Shown: positions 8,659 through 17,921 of the stretch, in pieces
Layout of the letters: each line of letters starts with the position of its first letter
How positions within the stretch are numbered: the stretch's first letter is position 1
Assembly: GCF_001486505.1 (NCBI RefSeq)
Contig: NZ_LN909064.1
Span: forward strand, 1-64,000
Length of the DNA: 64,000 bases
Source: Paenibacillus rubinfantis
Lineage (GTDB): Bacteria; Bacillota; Bacilli; Paenibacillales; Paenibacillaceae
Direction: 5' to 3'
Notes under the pieces: generated by a model
Databases searched by the model: none
What the model saw: the letters and a program-made list of their open reading frames with translations, nothing else
Told to the model about the DNA's origin: nothing
Position numbers and translations under genes: made by a program

Positions 8659-9175
8659 AATACAATTCACCTCCCACATCCATATGGCGGCGAAGCTGCT
8701 TCAGGCCCTGATGCAGCCAAGTTTTAACCGTCCCCTCCGGGCGGTCCAGCACCCGGGCGATCTCCGCCAAAGTCATATCTTGAACATATTTCAGCGTCAA
8801 AACATGGCGGTACTTCGGTTTTAACTGATCCAGGGCCGAGTCCAGATCCATTTTGTATACGCTGACCATTTCCCCGGTAGGCTGCACCGTCTCCGCAACG
8901 TACGGAAGAACCCGTTTCCGCCGTTTCAGCTCATCGATACAGCAGTTGATCAGTATCCGGATCAGCCATGGGATGAAGGCCTCGGGATCTTTTAAGCGCC
9001 GGCATTTGATCCAAGCCTTGCAGACCGTCTCTTGAATGGCGTCCAGGGCGTCCGATTCGTTGCGCAAATAGCTGTAAGCGATGCCGTAGAGCTTGCGCCG
9101 GTGTAAGGATATCAACTGATAAAAAGCTTGCTCGTCTCCGCTGCAGGCAGCGGCAGCCCATTCTCTCTCTTCCAA
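8651..9175 (-). CDS. ECF RNA polymerase sigma factor
   Basis: A sigma-70-family extracytoplasmic-function sigma factor of 174 residues. Region 2 contains SYLRNESDALDAIQETVCKA (about residues 36-55), and region 4 ends with the helix-turn-helix TLAEIARVLDRPEGTVKTWL (about 134-153). The TTG start is supported by an AAGGAAGGGG site six bases upstream. It is followed by the overlapping anti-sigma gene, the standard arrangement for autoregulated ECF pairs. The divergently transcribed acyltransferase gene could be a target, as many envelope-stress sigma factors control surface-modifying acyltransferases; that link is inference. No reliable ECF promoter could be assigned by eye. Confidence 0.92.
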   Translation of the reverse strand: MEEREWAAAACSGDEQAFYQLISLHRRKLYGIAYSYLRNESDALDAIQETVCKAWIKCRRLKDPEAFIPWLIRILINCCIDELKRRKRVLPYVAETVQPTGEMVSVYKMDLDSALDQLKPKYRHVLTLKYVQDMTLAEIARVLDRPEGTVKTWLHQGLKQLRRHMDVGGELYYG

Positions 9176-9216
9176 AGCGGGCCCCTTCCTTCCAATGTAA
9201 AATGCAGCGTACAGGG

Positions 9217-9232
9217 ATTACCGGCCGGTAAT
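9217..9232. promoter_or_regulatory. 16-bp perfect palindrome between divergent genes
   Basis: ATTACCGGCCGGTAAT is a perfect inverted repeat in the gap between the sigma-factor gene and the acyltransferase gene. It has no T run, so an operator is likelier than a terminator. The binding protein is unknown. Confidence 0.45.
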
Positions 9233-9273
9233 TTGATTCCCTATGTTAAAGACGGCCAAGAAGGCCAAACGGT

Positions 9274-9301
9274 TTTACGATTTACCAACTTCTGATATAG
9301 T
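9274..9301 (+). promoter_or_regulatory. Candidate sigma-A promoter of the acyltransferase gene
   Basis: TTTACG, then a 16-base spacer, then TATAGT. The -10 box is good and the -35 box is weaker. Confidence 0.45.
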
Positions 9302-9390
9302 GAAAAGAGTAGCAAATAGAAACTTTTGCTATAAAAAGGCGTCTAGTACATGAGAAAAGCCTTTCTTAATTATGATTAGGAGTTGGTTGA

Positions 9391-10608
9391 GTGAGCAAGG
9401 TGGTCAAGGAACGTTTGCCGCAACTGGATATCTTTCGGGCGTTAGCGATCTTTAGTGTCATCCAGGTGCATGCTTCCTCGTTTGCGGCAGCTGAACAAGC
9501 GCTAAATTCACCGGTCTACTACTTTTATAATTGGATGAACATTTTTTTCAAAATCGGGACCCCATCCTTTATCTTTCTGAGCAGCTTCGTGCTCTTCTAC
9601 AATTATTACGATCAACCGATCAGCCGCCAGTTGGTAAGCAAGTTCTATAAGAAGCGACTCACTTATATCATCTTACCCTACCTCTTGGTCTCCTTCTGTT
9701 ATTTCGCGGTGGTTGCCATCTACCGTCATGATTTTGTCAATAATTCCAAGCTGTACGAGCTGAAATCGCTGGGGACGGCGTTGCTAACCGGCACGGCCTA
9801 CACTCATCTGTATTTCGTGTTTATCAGTATCCAATTTTACCTGTTGTTTCCGCTGTTTTTGTGGCTGTTTCAGTCCTTCCGGAATCACCGCGTATTGCTG
9901 GCGCTGATTTTCCCTTGTGGTCTGGCGCTGCAATGGGGATTTGTGTTCTGGAACAAGTATGGGCTTCAGCTCCCGAATAAAGGAAGCTATGCGCTTAGTT
10001 ATTTAGGTTACTACATGTTTGGTGCAGCCTTGGCGATCTATTTCGGTAAAATCAAAGCCTGGCTCACGACGGAGTGGAAAGCCCTGTCGAAGGTCCAAAA
10101 AGGCTGGACAGCCGCTTTATGGATCAGTTGGCTGGCGATCGCTTTTGCTCATGTCCAACTCTGGTATTCGTACCGTCAGGGCCATAGCTCGCCAAACACG
10201 CTGTGGTTTGAGTTGCTATGGAACGTGCACACCTTATTTTCCGCAATGGTGCTGATGAAGGCGGCCTTTTACATCCATCGAAAAGGTTCGTCCTTCTGGA
10301 CCCGATCGCTGACCCGGTTAGGGGAGCTCTCCTTTGGTATTTACTTGTTTCACCCGTTTGTGTTGTTCGTGTATCGGTACTTCTGGAGCGAACAGAAATT
10401 GCCCGGCGCCTCGCTTGGCTATCTGATCTACATCATTGTCGGCTCCATGTTGGCGTTGTTCCTGTCGTGGGGGTTCGTGCAGCTCTGCTTCCGGCGGCTG
10501 CCCTTTGCGGCGTGGTTTCTTGGGAATGTCCCAGCTTCCTTGCGCAAAAAGAAACCGGCCGGACGGCGGGAAAGCGGACAAAACCCTTCCATTGGCGCAA
10601 ATACGTAA
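9391..10608 (+). CDS. Membrane acyltransferase family 3 (OafA/YrhL-like)
   Basis: A 405-residue integral membrane protein with about ten hydrophobic segments. It begins with the family hallmark LDIFRALAIFSVIQVHASSF, whose arginine and histidine are the conserved pair of acyltransferase-3 proteins (also known as YiaH/OafA/NodX types). Such enzymes O-acylate cell-surface sugars or polymers; the substrate here is unknown. The final 25 residues are basic and cytoplasmic. The GTG start follows AGGAG with eight bases between. It is divergent from the ECF sigma operon, which hints at envelope-stress control, and is followed by a strong terminator. Confidence 0.88.
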   Translation: MSKVVKERLPQLDIFRALAIFSVIQVHASSFAAAEQALNSPVYYFYNWMNIFFKIGTPSFIFLSSFVLFYNYYDQPISRQLVSKFYKKRLTYIILPYLLVSFCYFAVVAIYRHDFVNNSKLYELKSLGTALLTGTAYTHLYFVFISIQFYLLFPLFLWLFQSFRNHRVLLALIFPCGLALQWGFVFWNKYGLQLPNKGSYALSYLGYYMFGAALAIYFGKIKAWLTTEWKALSKVQKGWTAALWISWLAIAFAHVQLWYSYRQGHSSPNTLWFELLWNVHTLFSAMVLMKAAFYIHRKGSSFWTRSLTRLGELSFGIYLFHPFVLFVYRYFWSEQKLPGASLGYLIYIIVGSMLALFLSWGFVQLCFRRLPFAAWFLGNVPASLRKKKPAGRRESGQNPSIGANT

Positions 10609-10621
10609 CTATGAGGAGTTG

Positions 10622-10653
10622 AACCGGCCCGGGTATACCCGGCCGGTTTTTTT
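10622..10653 (+). terminator. Terminator after the acyltransferase gene
   Basis: AACCGGCC and GGCCGGTT flank an inner GGGTATACCC palindrome, and seven T follow. Confidence 0.92.
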
Positions 10654-10670
10654 GCATAGATTGGGAATTC

Positions 10671-10690
10671 GCAAGGGTTTTGACCCTTGC
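10671..10690. promoter_or_regulatory. Perfect hairpin upstream of the his operon
   Basis: GCAAGGGT and ACCCTTGC form an 8-bp perfect stem around a four-base loop. There is no T run behind it. It lies about 50 bases before the candidate promoter; a regulator-binding site is possible but unproven. Confidence 0.3.
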
Positions 10691-10743
10691 TTGGGGAATA
10701 CTGTAGGGCAAGCAAAATCAAGGAGTCGACCGGGAAGAAGCGA

Positions 10744-10773
10744 TTGACGGTCCAAAAGAAAATATGATAAAAT
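10744..10773 (+). promoter_or_regulatory. Candidate promoter of the his operon
   Basis: TTGACG, an 18-base spacer, then TAAAAT, about 90 bases before hisZ. No T-box (no GGTGGNACCGCG-like element) is seen in the leader. Confidence 0.45.
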
Positions 10774-10860
10774 TGGGCTACTCTTTACTTTGGTAGTATG
10801 GTAGCACTTTAATATAATAAAGGGAATCGTGTGAGAGAGAACAACGGTGAGGTGAATCAC

Positions 10861-12060
10861 TTGTCGAAACCAAAGGGCTTTGAAAAACCGTCGGGGGTCC
10901 GAGACTATCTGCCTTTTGCGGTGGATAAACTGCGAGCGATCGAAGGGCGTGTCCTGGATTGTATGGCGGGCTGGGGTTACCGGCAGATCATGACGCCAAC
11001 GATGGAATATTACGATACGGTTGGCGTGGCCAGCTCGACGTCGGATCAGAAGCTGTTTAAATTGTTGAATAACCGGGGGACCACCATGGTGCTCCGTTCC
11101 GATATGACGGCGCCGATCGCCCGGGTCGTCGCCTCCTTATTGAAGGAAGAACCGCTGCCGCTGCGCTTGTCGTATCACGCCAATGTGTTCCGGGCCATTG
11201 AGGAAGAGGCGGGACGGGAGGCGGAGTTTTTCCAAACCGGAGTCGAATTGGTTGGAGATGATTCCCCGGATGCCGATGCCGAGGTGATCGCCTTGGCGGT
11301 GGCTTCGCTGCAGGCGGCGGGCGTTAAGTCGTTTAAGATCGCCGTCGGGCATGTCGGCTTCTTGAACGGTCTGTTGGAGGACGCCGTCCCGGGTCGGGAG
11401 GACATCCAAGAAGCGTTAAAGGCAGGGCTCCTGCACCGCGATTTTGTAGGTTACCGGGAAACGTTGGCCCAGTTGTCGCTATCTTCGGAGCAGCGGGATG
11501 AGCTGGAAGGGATTCTCCGCCTGCGCGGCGGGAAAGAGATTTGCGGCCAAGCGTTGGAGCTGAGCGGCAATTCGCTAGCCCAATCGTCGGTGCGGCATCT
11601 CAGCCAGGTGTGGGATGCGCTGGAGGACTTCGGGGTGGCCGAACACGTGATGATCGACCTGACGATGATCGGGGATTTCTCGTATTATACGGGGATGACC
11701 TTCGAGGGATATGCAGCGGAGCTGGGCTTCCCAGTGTGCAGCGGCGGACGATACGATAACTTGCTGCAGCAGTTCGGACGGCCTGCGCCGGCTACGGGAT
11801 TTTCGCTGAAGACGAACCGGATTCTTGACGGAGTGGGCGGGCTAGAGAGCGAACCGGAACTGCCGGTGGTTCTGCAGTATGACGCGCCCAACCGGAAGCA
11901 GGCGTTCGCCGAAGCGGAGCGGTTGCGCGGTGAAGGTCGCAGTGTGCTGATGCGCCGCGCGGAAGGGCCGGAGGATCTGCTTAGCGCGCCGGATTCGGCG
12001 CGGAAGGCGGGGCCGCTGGGGCCGGCGTACGGCGACATCCTGACGTTCGTGAGTTTTTGA
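10861..12060 (+). CDS. hisZ: ATP phosphoribosyltransferase regulatory subunit HisZ
   Basis: HisZ is a histidyl-tRNA-synthetase-like protein without synthetase activity. It pairs with short-form HisG to make the first enzyme of histidine synthesis and mediates feedback by histidine. The class II synthetase core is evident: VRDYLP near the start, [14 protein letters not shown] (motif 2 region), [20 protein letters not shown], and GGRYDNLL (motif 3 region). The TTG start behind GAGGTGA gives 399 residues beginning [10 protein letters not shown]; a GTG ten codons upstream is an alternative. It begins the his cluster and is followed at 37 bases by hisG. Confidence 0.95.
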   Translation: MSKPKGFEKPSGVRDYLPFAVDKLRAIEGRVLDCMAGWGYRQIMTPTMEYYDTVGVASSTSDQKLFKLLNNRGTTMVLRSDMTAPIARVVASLLKEEPLPLRLSYHANVFRAIEEEAGREAEFFQTGVELVGDDSPDADAEVIALAVASLQAAGVKSFKIAVGHVGFLNGLLEDAVPGREDIQEALKAGLLHRDFVGYRETLAQLSLSSEQRDELEGILRLRGGKEICGQALELSGNSLAQSSVRHLSQVWDALEDFGVAEHVMIDLTMIGDFSYYTGMTFEGYAAELGFPVCSGGRYDNLLQQFGRPAPATGFSLKTNRILDGVGGLESEPELPVVLQYDAPNRKQAFAEAERLRGEGRSVLMRRAEGPEDLLSAPDSARKAGPLGPAYGDILTFVSF

Positions 12061-12097
12061 GTCAAGGCAGGGCTGCCTGGAAGGAGGGCACAATCCA

Positions 12098-12742
12098 TTG
12101 AAACAGATCATCAAAGTCGCCATGCCCAAGGGGCGTATTTATAAAAAAGCATCCGCCTTGTTCCGCGAGGCGGGGATCGAGATTCCAGACGATGTGGACG
12201 AAACGCGGAAACTGGTGATTCCGCTTCCCGACATCGGCATGGAGTTTATTCTGGCGAAGCCGGTGGACGTACCGACCTACGTGGAATACGGGGTGGCCGA
12301 TATCGGAATCGTTGGCAAAGACGTGCTGATGGAGGAGAACCGGGACGTTTACGAGCTGCTTGATCTCGGTATCGCACGCTGCCGGATGTCGGTGATCGCG
12401 CTGCCGGATTGGAAGCCGGGAATTCAACAGCGGGTCGCCACGAAGTATCCGAATGTGGCGTCGCAGTTTTTTCGCGAGCAAGGACAGCAGGTCGAGGTGA
12501 TCAAGCTGAACGGCTCGATCGAGCTGGCGCCGCTGATCGGCCTCGCTGACCGGATCGTCGACATGGTTGAAACCGGGCAGACACTCAAGGAGAACGGGCT
12601 GGTCGAGATGGAGAAGATCTTTGAGATCACCAGCCGTTTGGTGGCCAACCGCGTCAGCTACCGTATGAAAAACGCCGAAATCCAGGCCGTTTGCGATGCG
12701 CTGAGCAAGGTGATTCGGCGGGATGAGGTTAAACAAGCTTAA
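12098..12742 (+). CDS. hisG: ATP phosphoribosyltransferase, short form
   Basis: HisG condenses ATP with PRPP, the committed step of histidine synthesis. At 214 residues this is the short form that lacks the C-terminal regulatory domain and needs HisZ, which is encoded just upstream. Typical segments are AMPKGRIYK at the start, [12 protein letters not shown], and the PRPP-binding region [19 protein letters not shown]. The TTG start follows AAGGAGGGC. Confidence 0.97.
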   Translation: MKQIIKVAMPKGRIYKKASALFREAGIEIPDDVDETRKLVIPLPDIGMEFILAKPVDVPTYVEYGVADIGIVGKDVLMEENRDVYELLDLGIARCRMSVIALPDWKPGIQQRVATKYPNVASQFFREQGQQVEVIKLNGSIELAPLIGLADRIVDMVETGQTLKENGLVEMEKIFEITSRLVANRVSYRMKNAEIQAVCDALSKVIRRDEVKQA

Positions 12743-12781
12743 GATGAACGATAAGCAAAGATGAAAGCAGGGGGATGCCGG

Positions 12782-14098
12782 ATGATGAAACTGGTATCGG
12801 CACAGGATTTTGATTTGCGGCGGGAAGTGGAATACGGTTCGCCGGAACAAAACGAAACGGTGAAGATGATCGTACAGGCGATCAAAACGGAAGGCGATGC
12901 GGCGCTGCTTCGGTACACAGAGCAATTTGATGGGATGAAGCTGGAGGCGTCCGGGCTGCGCGTGACGCAGGAGGAGCTGAAGGCAGCGTACGAGGCCGTG
13001 GAGCCATCGTTTGTTACAGCGATCCGCGGAGCAGCCGAGAATATCCGGGCGTTCCACGCCCGGCAGAAGCGCAACTCCTGGATGGATTTACAGCCGGACG
13101 GGAGCTTGCTGGGGCAGATCATCCGGCCGCTGAAGCGCGTCGGCGTGTATGTTCCCGGCGGGAAGGCGGCGTACCCGTCTTCCGTGCTCATGAACGTGAT
13201 TCCGGCCCAGGTGGCGGGCGTGCCGGAGATCGTGATGGTGACGCCGCCGGCGACGGGCGGCACAGCGGGGATCGACCCGTACATCCTCGTGGCCGCAGCG
13301 GAAGCTGGCGTACATGAGATCTATCGGGTCGGCGGGGCCCAAGCGATTGCGGCGCTCGCTTATGGCACGGACACGATCCGGCCCGTGGATAAGATTTGCG
13401 GGCCGGGCAACATTTACGTCGCGCTCGCGAAACGCGAAGTGTATGGTGTCGTCGATATCGACAGTATCGCCGGTCCTAGTGAAATCGCCGTGCTGGCCGA
13501 TGACAGCGCTGATCCCGCCTATGTGGCGGCGGATCTGCTGTCCCAGGCCGAACACGACGAGATGGCGTCAGCGATCCTTGTGACACCGTCGGAGGCGTTT
13601 GCGAAGGCGTGCCAGGCCGAGGTGGAGCGGCAGCTGGCCGCGCTGCCGCGCAAGGCGATTGCCGGAGCTTCGATCGAGCGTTATGGCGCGATTATCCTTG
13701 TCGATTCCATCGAAGACGGGATCGATGTGATTAATCAGCTGGCGCCGGAGCATTTTGAGCTGATCGTCGAGAATCCGATGGGCTATCTGGGTCGGGTGGA
13801 GAACGCCGGAGCGATCTTCCTCGGGCCGTACAGCTCGGAGCCGGTGGGTGATTATTTTGCCGGTCCGAATCATATCATTCCGACCAATGGGACGGCGCGG
13901 TTCTCGTCGCCGGTGGATGTGGACGATTTTATCAAGAAATCCAGTTTGATTTACTATAGCAAGGAAGCGCTCTTGAAGAACGGGGCAACCATTATGGAGC
14001 TGGCGCGGCGGGAAGGCCTGGAGGGTCATGCCCGGGCGATCGAGGTGCGGCTGCAACAGGAAGGAAAGGCGGGAAATCAAGATGGCCAACAATCATAA
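12782..14098 (+). CDS. hisD: Histidinol dehydrogenase
   Basis: HisD carries out the last two oxidations, histidinol to histidine, with NAD and a bound zinc ion. Characteristic stretches are [36 protein letters not shown] and [12 protein letters not shown], with QAEHDE and the C-terminal [18 protein letters not shown] chose the ATG preceded by GCAGGGGG, giving 438 residues; another ATG follows immediately, and one seven codons earlier lacks a good site. The end overlaps hisB by 17 bases. Confidence 0.97.
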   Translation: MMKLVSAQDFDLRREVEYGSPEQNETVKMIVQAIKTEGDAALLRYTEQFDGMKLEASGLRVTQEELKAAYEAVEPSFVTAIRGAAENIRAFHARQKRNSWMDLQPDGSLLGQIIRPLKRVGVYVPGGKAAYPSSVLMNVIPAQVAGVPEIVMVTPPATGGTAGIDPYILVAAAEAGVHEIYRVGGAQAIAALAYGTDTIRPVDKICGPGNIYVALAKREVYGVVDIDSIAGPSEIAVLADDSADPAYVAADLLSQAEHDEMASAILVTPSEAFAKACQAEVERQLAALPRKAIAGASIERYGAIILVDSIEDGIDVINQLAPEHFELIVENPMGYLGRVENAGAIFLGPYSSEPVGDYFAGPNHIIPTNGTARFSSPVDVDDFIKKSSLIYYSKEALLKNGATIMELARREGLEGHARAIEVRLQQEGKAGNQDGQQS

Positions 14099-14696
14099 CG
14101 GGGGAGCGGCGATTCGCCAAGCGAGCGTCAGCCGCAAGACCAACGAAACCGACATTCAATTAAACTTTACGGTGGATGGAAGCGGGAATTCACAGCTGGA
14201 GACGGACGTGCCTTTCCTGAATCATATGCTTGATCTGTTCACCAAGCACGGACATTTCGATCTCTCAGTGCAGGCGCGCGGCGATATCGAGATCGACGAC
14301 CATCACACGGTGGAGGATATCGGCATTTGCCTGGGGCAGGTCCTCCGGGAAGCGCTGGGCGATAAAAAAGGGATTAAACGCTATTCCAGCGTGTTTATTC
14401 CGATGGACGAGGCGTTGGCTCAAGTGGTGATCGACGTCAGCAACCGGCCGCATTTCGAATACCGTGCGGAATACCCTTCCGACCGGGTCGGCAGTTTCGA
14501 CGTCCAGCTCGTGCATGAGTTTCTGTGGAAGCTGGCGCTGGAGGCACGGATCACGCTGCACGTGATCGTGCATTACGGCCAGAACACGCACCACATGATC
14601 GAGGCGGTGTTCAAAGCGCTCGGGCGGGCGCTCGACGAGGCGACGAGCATCGATCCGCGCGTCAGCGGGGTGCCGTCGACGAAGGGAGTGCTGTAA
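14082..14696 (+). CDS. hisB: Imidazoleglycerol-phosphate dehydratase
   Basis: A monofunctional IGP dehydratase of 204 residues that removes water from imidazole glycerol phosphate using a di-manganese site. The histidine-rich metal motifs are visible: [17 protein letters not shown], then [14 protein letters not shown], and near the end [20 protein letters not shown]. There is no fused phosphatase domain; histidinol phosphatase is supplied by hisJ at 17922. The ATG follows GGAAAGGCGGG inside the end of hisD, so translation is coupled. Confidence 0.97.
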   Translation: MANNHNGGAAIRQASVSRKTNETDIQLNFTVDGSGNSQLETDVPFLNHMLDLFTKHGHFDLSVQARGDIEIDDHHTVEDIGICLGQVLREALGDKKGIKRYSSVFIPMDEALAQVVIDVSNRPHFEYRAEYPSDRVGSFDVQLVHEFLWKLALEARITLHVIVHYGQNTHHMIEAVFKALGRALDEATSIDPRVSGVPSTKGVL

Positions 14697-14700
14697 TGCG

Positions 14701-15327
14701 ATGAATATCGCCATCGTCGATTACGGGATGGGCAACCTGCATAGCGTGAGCAAGGCGGTGCAGCGCCTCGGCTACGAAGGCCGCGTTACGGCGGACGCGG
14801 CGCAGATCTTGGCGGCGGACGGCGTGCTGCTGCCGGGCGTCGGAGCTTTTGGCGACGCGATGGAGCACCTGCGCGCGTCGGGCCTGGACGCCGTGGTGCG
14901 GCAGGCGGCCGCTGGGGGCACTCCGCTGCTCGGCATCTGCCTCGGGATGCAGCTGCTCTTCGGCGAGAGCGAAGAGCATGGGCGGAACGAGGGACTCGGC
15001 TTGCTGCCGGGCCGAGCGGTGCGGTTTGCGGGCACCGAGGGGTACAAGGTGCCGCATATGGGCTGGAACCGGCTGGCGTTCCGGCAGCCGGAGAACCCGC
15101 TGCTCGCGGGGCTGGAAGAGGGACATGTGTACTTCGTCCACTCTTACCACGTGTTAGCCGAGCAGCAGGAGGATGTGCTGGCCGTCACCGACTACGGCCA
15201 TCCGGTGACCGCCATCGTGGGCCGCGGCAACGTCTTCGGGATGCAATTCCATCCCGAAAAGAGCGGCGAACTCGGCATGGCGCTGCTGCGCAATTTCCTG
15301 GCGCTGGTGGAACGGCGGCAGGCGTAA
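14701..15327 (+). CDS. hisH: Imidazole glycerol phosphate synthase, glutaminase subunit
   Basis: HisH is a class I glutamine amidotransferase that feeds ammonia to HisF. The 208-residue protein has the nucleophile motif LLGICLGMQLLF (catalytic Cys about residue 80), the GVGAFGDAM oxyanion loop, and the His-Glu pair in MQFHPEKSG near the C-terminus. It starts four bases after hisB. After it the cluster is interrupted by about 340 bases containing short repeats before hisA. Confidence 0.97.
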   Translation: MNIAIVDYGMGNLHSVSKAVQRLGYEGRVTADAAQILAADGVLLPGVGAFGDAMEHLRASGLDAVVRQAAAGGTPLLGICLGMQLLFGESEEHGRNEGLGLLPGRAVRFAGTEGYKVPHMGWNRLAFRQPENPLLAGLEEGHVYFVHSYHVLAEQQEDVLAVTDYGHPVTAIVGRGNVFGMQFHPEKSGELGMALLRNFLALVERRQA

Positions 15328-15404
15328 GGATAGGCTGAAGCTGGGGCGAGTCTTGAGGCGAGGCTGAGTTGAGGCGGAGTTGACCAGCCCACCTACATGA
15401 GATT

Positions 15405-15594
15405 TAGCGGTAATTTATGGCCTTGTTTTTGCGGATAGGCTGGCTGGGCGGATGATTAGCGGTAAAAAGTGGCGTTATTCTGGGGGAAGTTGCCCTCTTG
15501 CAGGTGATTTTGCCGAAATAGCGCCATGAAATACCGTTATTTTGCCTAAACGCACAAATGCGCTAGAAATAACGCCATAAATTACCGCTATTTT
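15405..15594. repeat. Cluster of four short repeats (family B) inside the his cluster
   Basis: Two direct copies (15405-15421, 15457-15479) and two inverted copies (15517-15543, 15568-15594) fill the hisH-hisA gap. The inverted copies read AATAGCGCCATGAAATACCG and AATAACGCCATAAATTACCG, each followed by (T/C)TATTTT. Direct and inverted copies can pair with each other in RNA. Nothing else is recognised in this gap. Confidence 0.75.
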
Positions 15595-15668
15595 GAAATG
15601 GAATCTTAGGGCGGTGCCTTACGAGCATTCAATGTATGGACGATAAACGGCAGGAGGTAGGATCATTG

Positions 15669-16409
15669 ATGTCATCTTTTATTATTTATCCGGCTATCGA
15701 TATTCGCGGCGGGCAATGCGTGCGGCTCGTCCAAGGCGATTACGACCGTGAAACGGTATATAACGCGAACCCGGTGGAAGTGGCCCGTTCTTGGGAAGCG
15801 CAAGGCGGGTCGTTTATTCATTTGGTCGACTTGGACGGCGCGAAGGCCGGGCATCCGGTCAACGACGAGCTGATCGGCGAAATCGCCCGCAGCGTGCAGG
15901 TGCCGGTCCAGGTTGGCGGCGGGCTGCGTACGCTGGACGATGTCAAACGCCTGCTGTCGCTGGGCGTCAGCCGGGTCATCCTCGGGACGGCAGCGATCGA
16001 GGACCGCGCGTTTACCGAAGCGGTGCTAGGCACCTACGGGGATCAGGTGGCGATTGGCATCGATGCCCGGAACGGCTTTGTGGCTACGCGCGGCTGGCTG
16101 GAAACGTCCGAGGTCCAGGCCGAGGTGCTGGCGAAGGAACTGGCCGCCAAAGGGGCGGAGACGTTTATTTTCACCGATATTTCCCGCGACGGAATGATGC
16201 AGGGGCCTAACGTGGAAGCGATCCTGTCGCTGGCCCAGGCGTCCGGCAAAACGGTGATCGCTTCCGGGGGGGTGACGGTGCAGGACGACTTGCTGCGGCT
16301 CGCGGCCCACGCGGGTCAGGGCGTCGGTGGTGCTATCGTCGGCAAAGCGCTGTACACCGGGAACATCGATTTGGCCCAAGCCATCGCGGCGATCGGGGCT
16401 TTGAACTAA
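15669..16409 (+). CDS. hisA: ProFAR isomerase
   Basis: HisA is a TIM-barrel enzyme that isomerises ProFAR to PRFAR. The N-terminal YPAIDIRGGQCVRLVQGDY (catalytic Asp about residue 10) and HLVDLDGAKAG are diagnostic. So are the phosphate-binding loops QVGGGLR and IASGGVT, with FTDISRDGMMQGPN carrying the second catalytic Asp. Its 246 residues are normal length. The ATG follows AGGAGGTAGGA; a TTG one codon earlier is possible. Confidence 0.96.
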   Translation: MSSFIIYPAIDIRGGQCVRLVQGDYDRETVYNANPVEVARSWEAQGGSFIHLVDLDGAKAGHPVNDELIGEIARSVQVPVQVGGGLRTLDDVKRLLSLGVSRVILGTAAIEDRAFTEAVLGTYGDQVAIGIDARNGFVATRGWLETSEVQAEVLAKELAAKGAETFIFTDISRDGMMQGPNVEAILSLAQASGKTVIASGGVTVQDDLLRLAAHAGQGVGGAIVGKALYTGNIDLAQAIAAIGALN

Positions 16410-16438
16410 ACGGAACCTAGAAAGGATGTCGAACCAGC

Positions 16439-17197
16439 ATGCTCGCAAAGCGAATTATTCCCTGCCTTGACGTGAAGGACGGGCGGGTCGTCAAAGGTGT
16501 GAATTTTGTGAACCTGCGCGATGCCGGGGATCCGGTGGAGCTGGCGGCGTTATATGACCGGGAGGGGGCGGATGAGCTCGTGTTCCTGGACATCTCGGCG
16601 TCGCATGAAGGACGGGCGACGATGGTCGAGGTCGTCAAGCAAACGGCCGGTGAAATCGCCATTCCGTTTACGGTTGGCGGCGGGATCTCCCAGGTCGACG
16701 ACATGAAGCGCCTGCTGCGGGCCGGCGCCGATAAGATCGGCATCAATACGGCGGCGGTGGTGAACCCCGAGCTGATCTCCGATGGAGCGCGCCGTTTTGG
16801 CTCCCAGTGTATCGTGGTGGCGGTTGATGCCAAGTTTAACGCCGAGTGGGGCGAATGGGAAGTGTACACCCACGGCGGACGTAAACCAACGGGCATCCGA
16901 GCGTTAGCCTGGGTACAGGAGGCCGAGAAGCGCGGTGCCGGCGAAATTTTGCTGACGAGCATGGACGCGGACGGCACTAAGGACGGATTTGACTTGCCGC
17001 TGACCAGCGCGGTGAGCCGATCTGTGGGGATTCCGGTGATCGCCTCCGGCGGAGCCGGGAAGGTGAACGATTTTTACGAGGTATTTACCGAAGGACAGGC
17101 GGACGCGGCGCTGGCGGCGACGATTTTTCACTATAAAGAAATTGCAATACCGGATTTGAAACAAGAGCTGAAAGCCAAAGGGGTGGAAATACGATGA
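16439..17197 (+). CDS. hisF: Imidazole glycerol phosphate synthase, cyclase subunit
   Basis: HisF is the TIM-barrel partner of HisH. It cyclises PRFAR with ammonia to imidazole glycerol phosphate and AICAR. The start [19 protein letters not shown] contains the catalytic Asp at about residue 11; [25 protein letters not shown] and ASGGAG are the other family landmarks. It is 252 residues long, starts behind AAAGGATG, and its TGA overlaps the hisI ATG. Confidence 0.97.
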   Translation: MLAKRIIPCLDVKDGRVVKGVNFVNLRDAGDPVELAALYDREGADELVFLDISASHEGRATMVEVVKQTAGEIAIPFTVGGGISQVDDMKRLLRAGADKIGINTAAVVNPELISDGARRFGSQCIVVAVDAKFNAEWGEWEVYTHGGRKPTGIRALAWVQEAEKRGAGEILLTSMDADGTKDGFDLPLTSAVSRSVGIPVIASGGAGKVNDFYEVFTEGQADAALAATIFHYKEIAIPDLKQELKAKGVEIR

Positions 17198-17904
17198 CCG
17201 TAGGGAATCAACAACCGCTGCAATTGTCGCTATCAATCGAGGAGCTGGAGCAGGCGGTGAAGTGGGATGCATCCGGACTGGTTCCGGCTATCGTGCAGGA
17301 GGCAGGCAGTAAAGACGTGCTGATGCTGGCCTACATGAACCGGGAATCGCTGCGCAAATCAGTTGAGACGGGGTTGACCTGGTTCTGGAGCCGGTCGCGG
17401 GCCGAACTGTGGAATAAGGGGGCGACCTCCGGCAACACCCAGCGGATTACGGCATTGAAATACGACTGTGATGGGGACACGCTGCTCGTGGAAGTCCTTG
17501 CGAACGGACCGGCTTGCCATACTGGGGAGCCAACGTGTTTCTACCGGACAGCGGCAGAAGCCGAAGTCGCGGCGTCATCGACAGGAGCAAGCGGCGGGGC
17601 CGATGAGCGCTTTAAGGTGCTTGCCGAGCTGGAGCAGCTAATTGCCGAGCGTTATGCGGAGCGTCCGGAGGGGGCTTATACGACGTATTTGTTTGAGAAG
17701 GGCCTCGATAAGATCCTTAAGAAAGTTGGCGAAGAAACCGCCGAGTCGATTATTGCGGCCAAAAACGGCGACAACGACGAGCTCCGTTATGAGGTGAGCG
17801 ACTTGATTTATCACCTGCTGGTGCTGCTGCGCGAGCGCAATTTGCCGCTGGATGACATCATGCAGGAGCTGGAGCGGCGCCATGAACGGCCGCGGCGCGA
17901 CTAG
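17194..17904 (+). CDS. hisI: Phosphoribosyl-AMP cyclohydrolase / phosphoribosyl-ATP pyrophosphatase (HisIE)
   Basis: A fused enzyme for steps 2 and 3 of histidine synthesis. The N-terminal cyclohydrolase domain (about residues 25-125) shows [28 protein letters not shown] and the metal-binding [12 protein letters not shown]. The C-terminal pyrophosphatase domain (about 145-230) shows [20 protein letters not shown] and the acidic segment [18 protein letters not shown]. The start overlaps the hisF stop (ATGA). With this gene every step of the pathway except HisC is encoded in the cluster. Confidence 0.96.
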   Translation: MTVGNQQPLQLSLSIEELEQAVKWDASGLVPAIVQEAGSKDVLMLAYMNRESLRKSVETGLTWFWSRSRAELWNKGATSGNTQRITALKYDCDGDTLLVEVLANGPACHTGEPTCFYRTAAEAEVAASSTGASGGADERFKVLAELEQLIAERYAERPEGAYTTYLFEKGLDKILKKVGEETAESIIAAKNGDNDELRYEVSDLIYHLLVLLRERNLPLDDIMQELERRHERPRRD

Positions 17905-17921
17905 GCAGGGGGCGTAAACCG

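Noticed and set aside
10654..10860. T-box or other riboswitch before hisZ
   Set aside because: No T-box sequence or terminator/antiterminator pair is visible; only a simple hairpin and a promoter candidate.
12062..13057. 331-residue minus-strand frame opposite hisG and hisD
   Set aside because: Shadow of two well-supported his genes.
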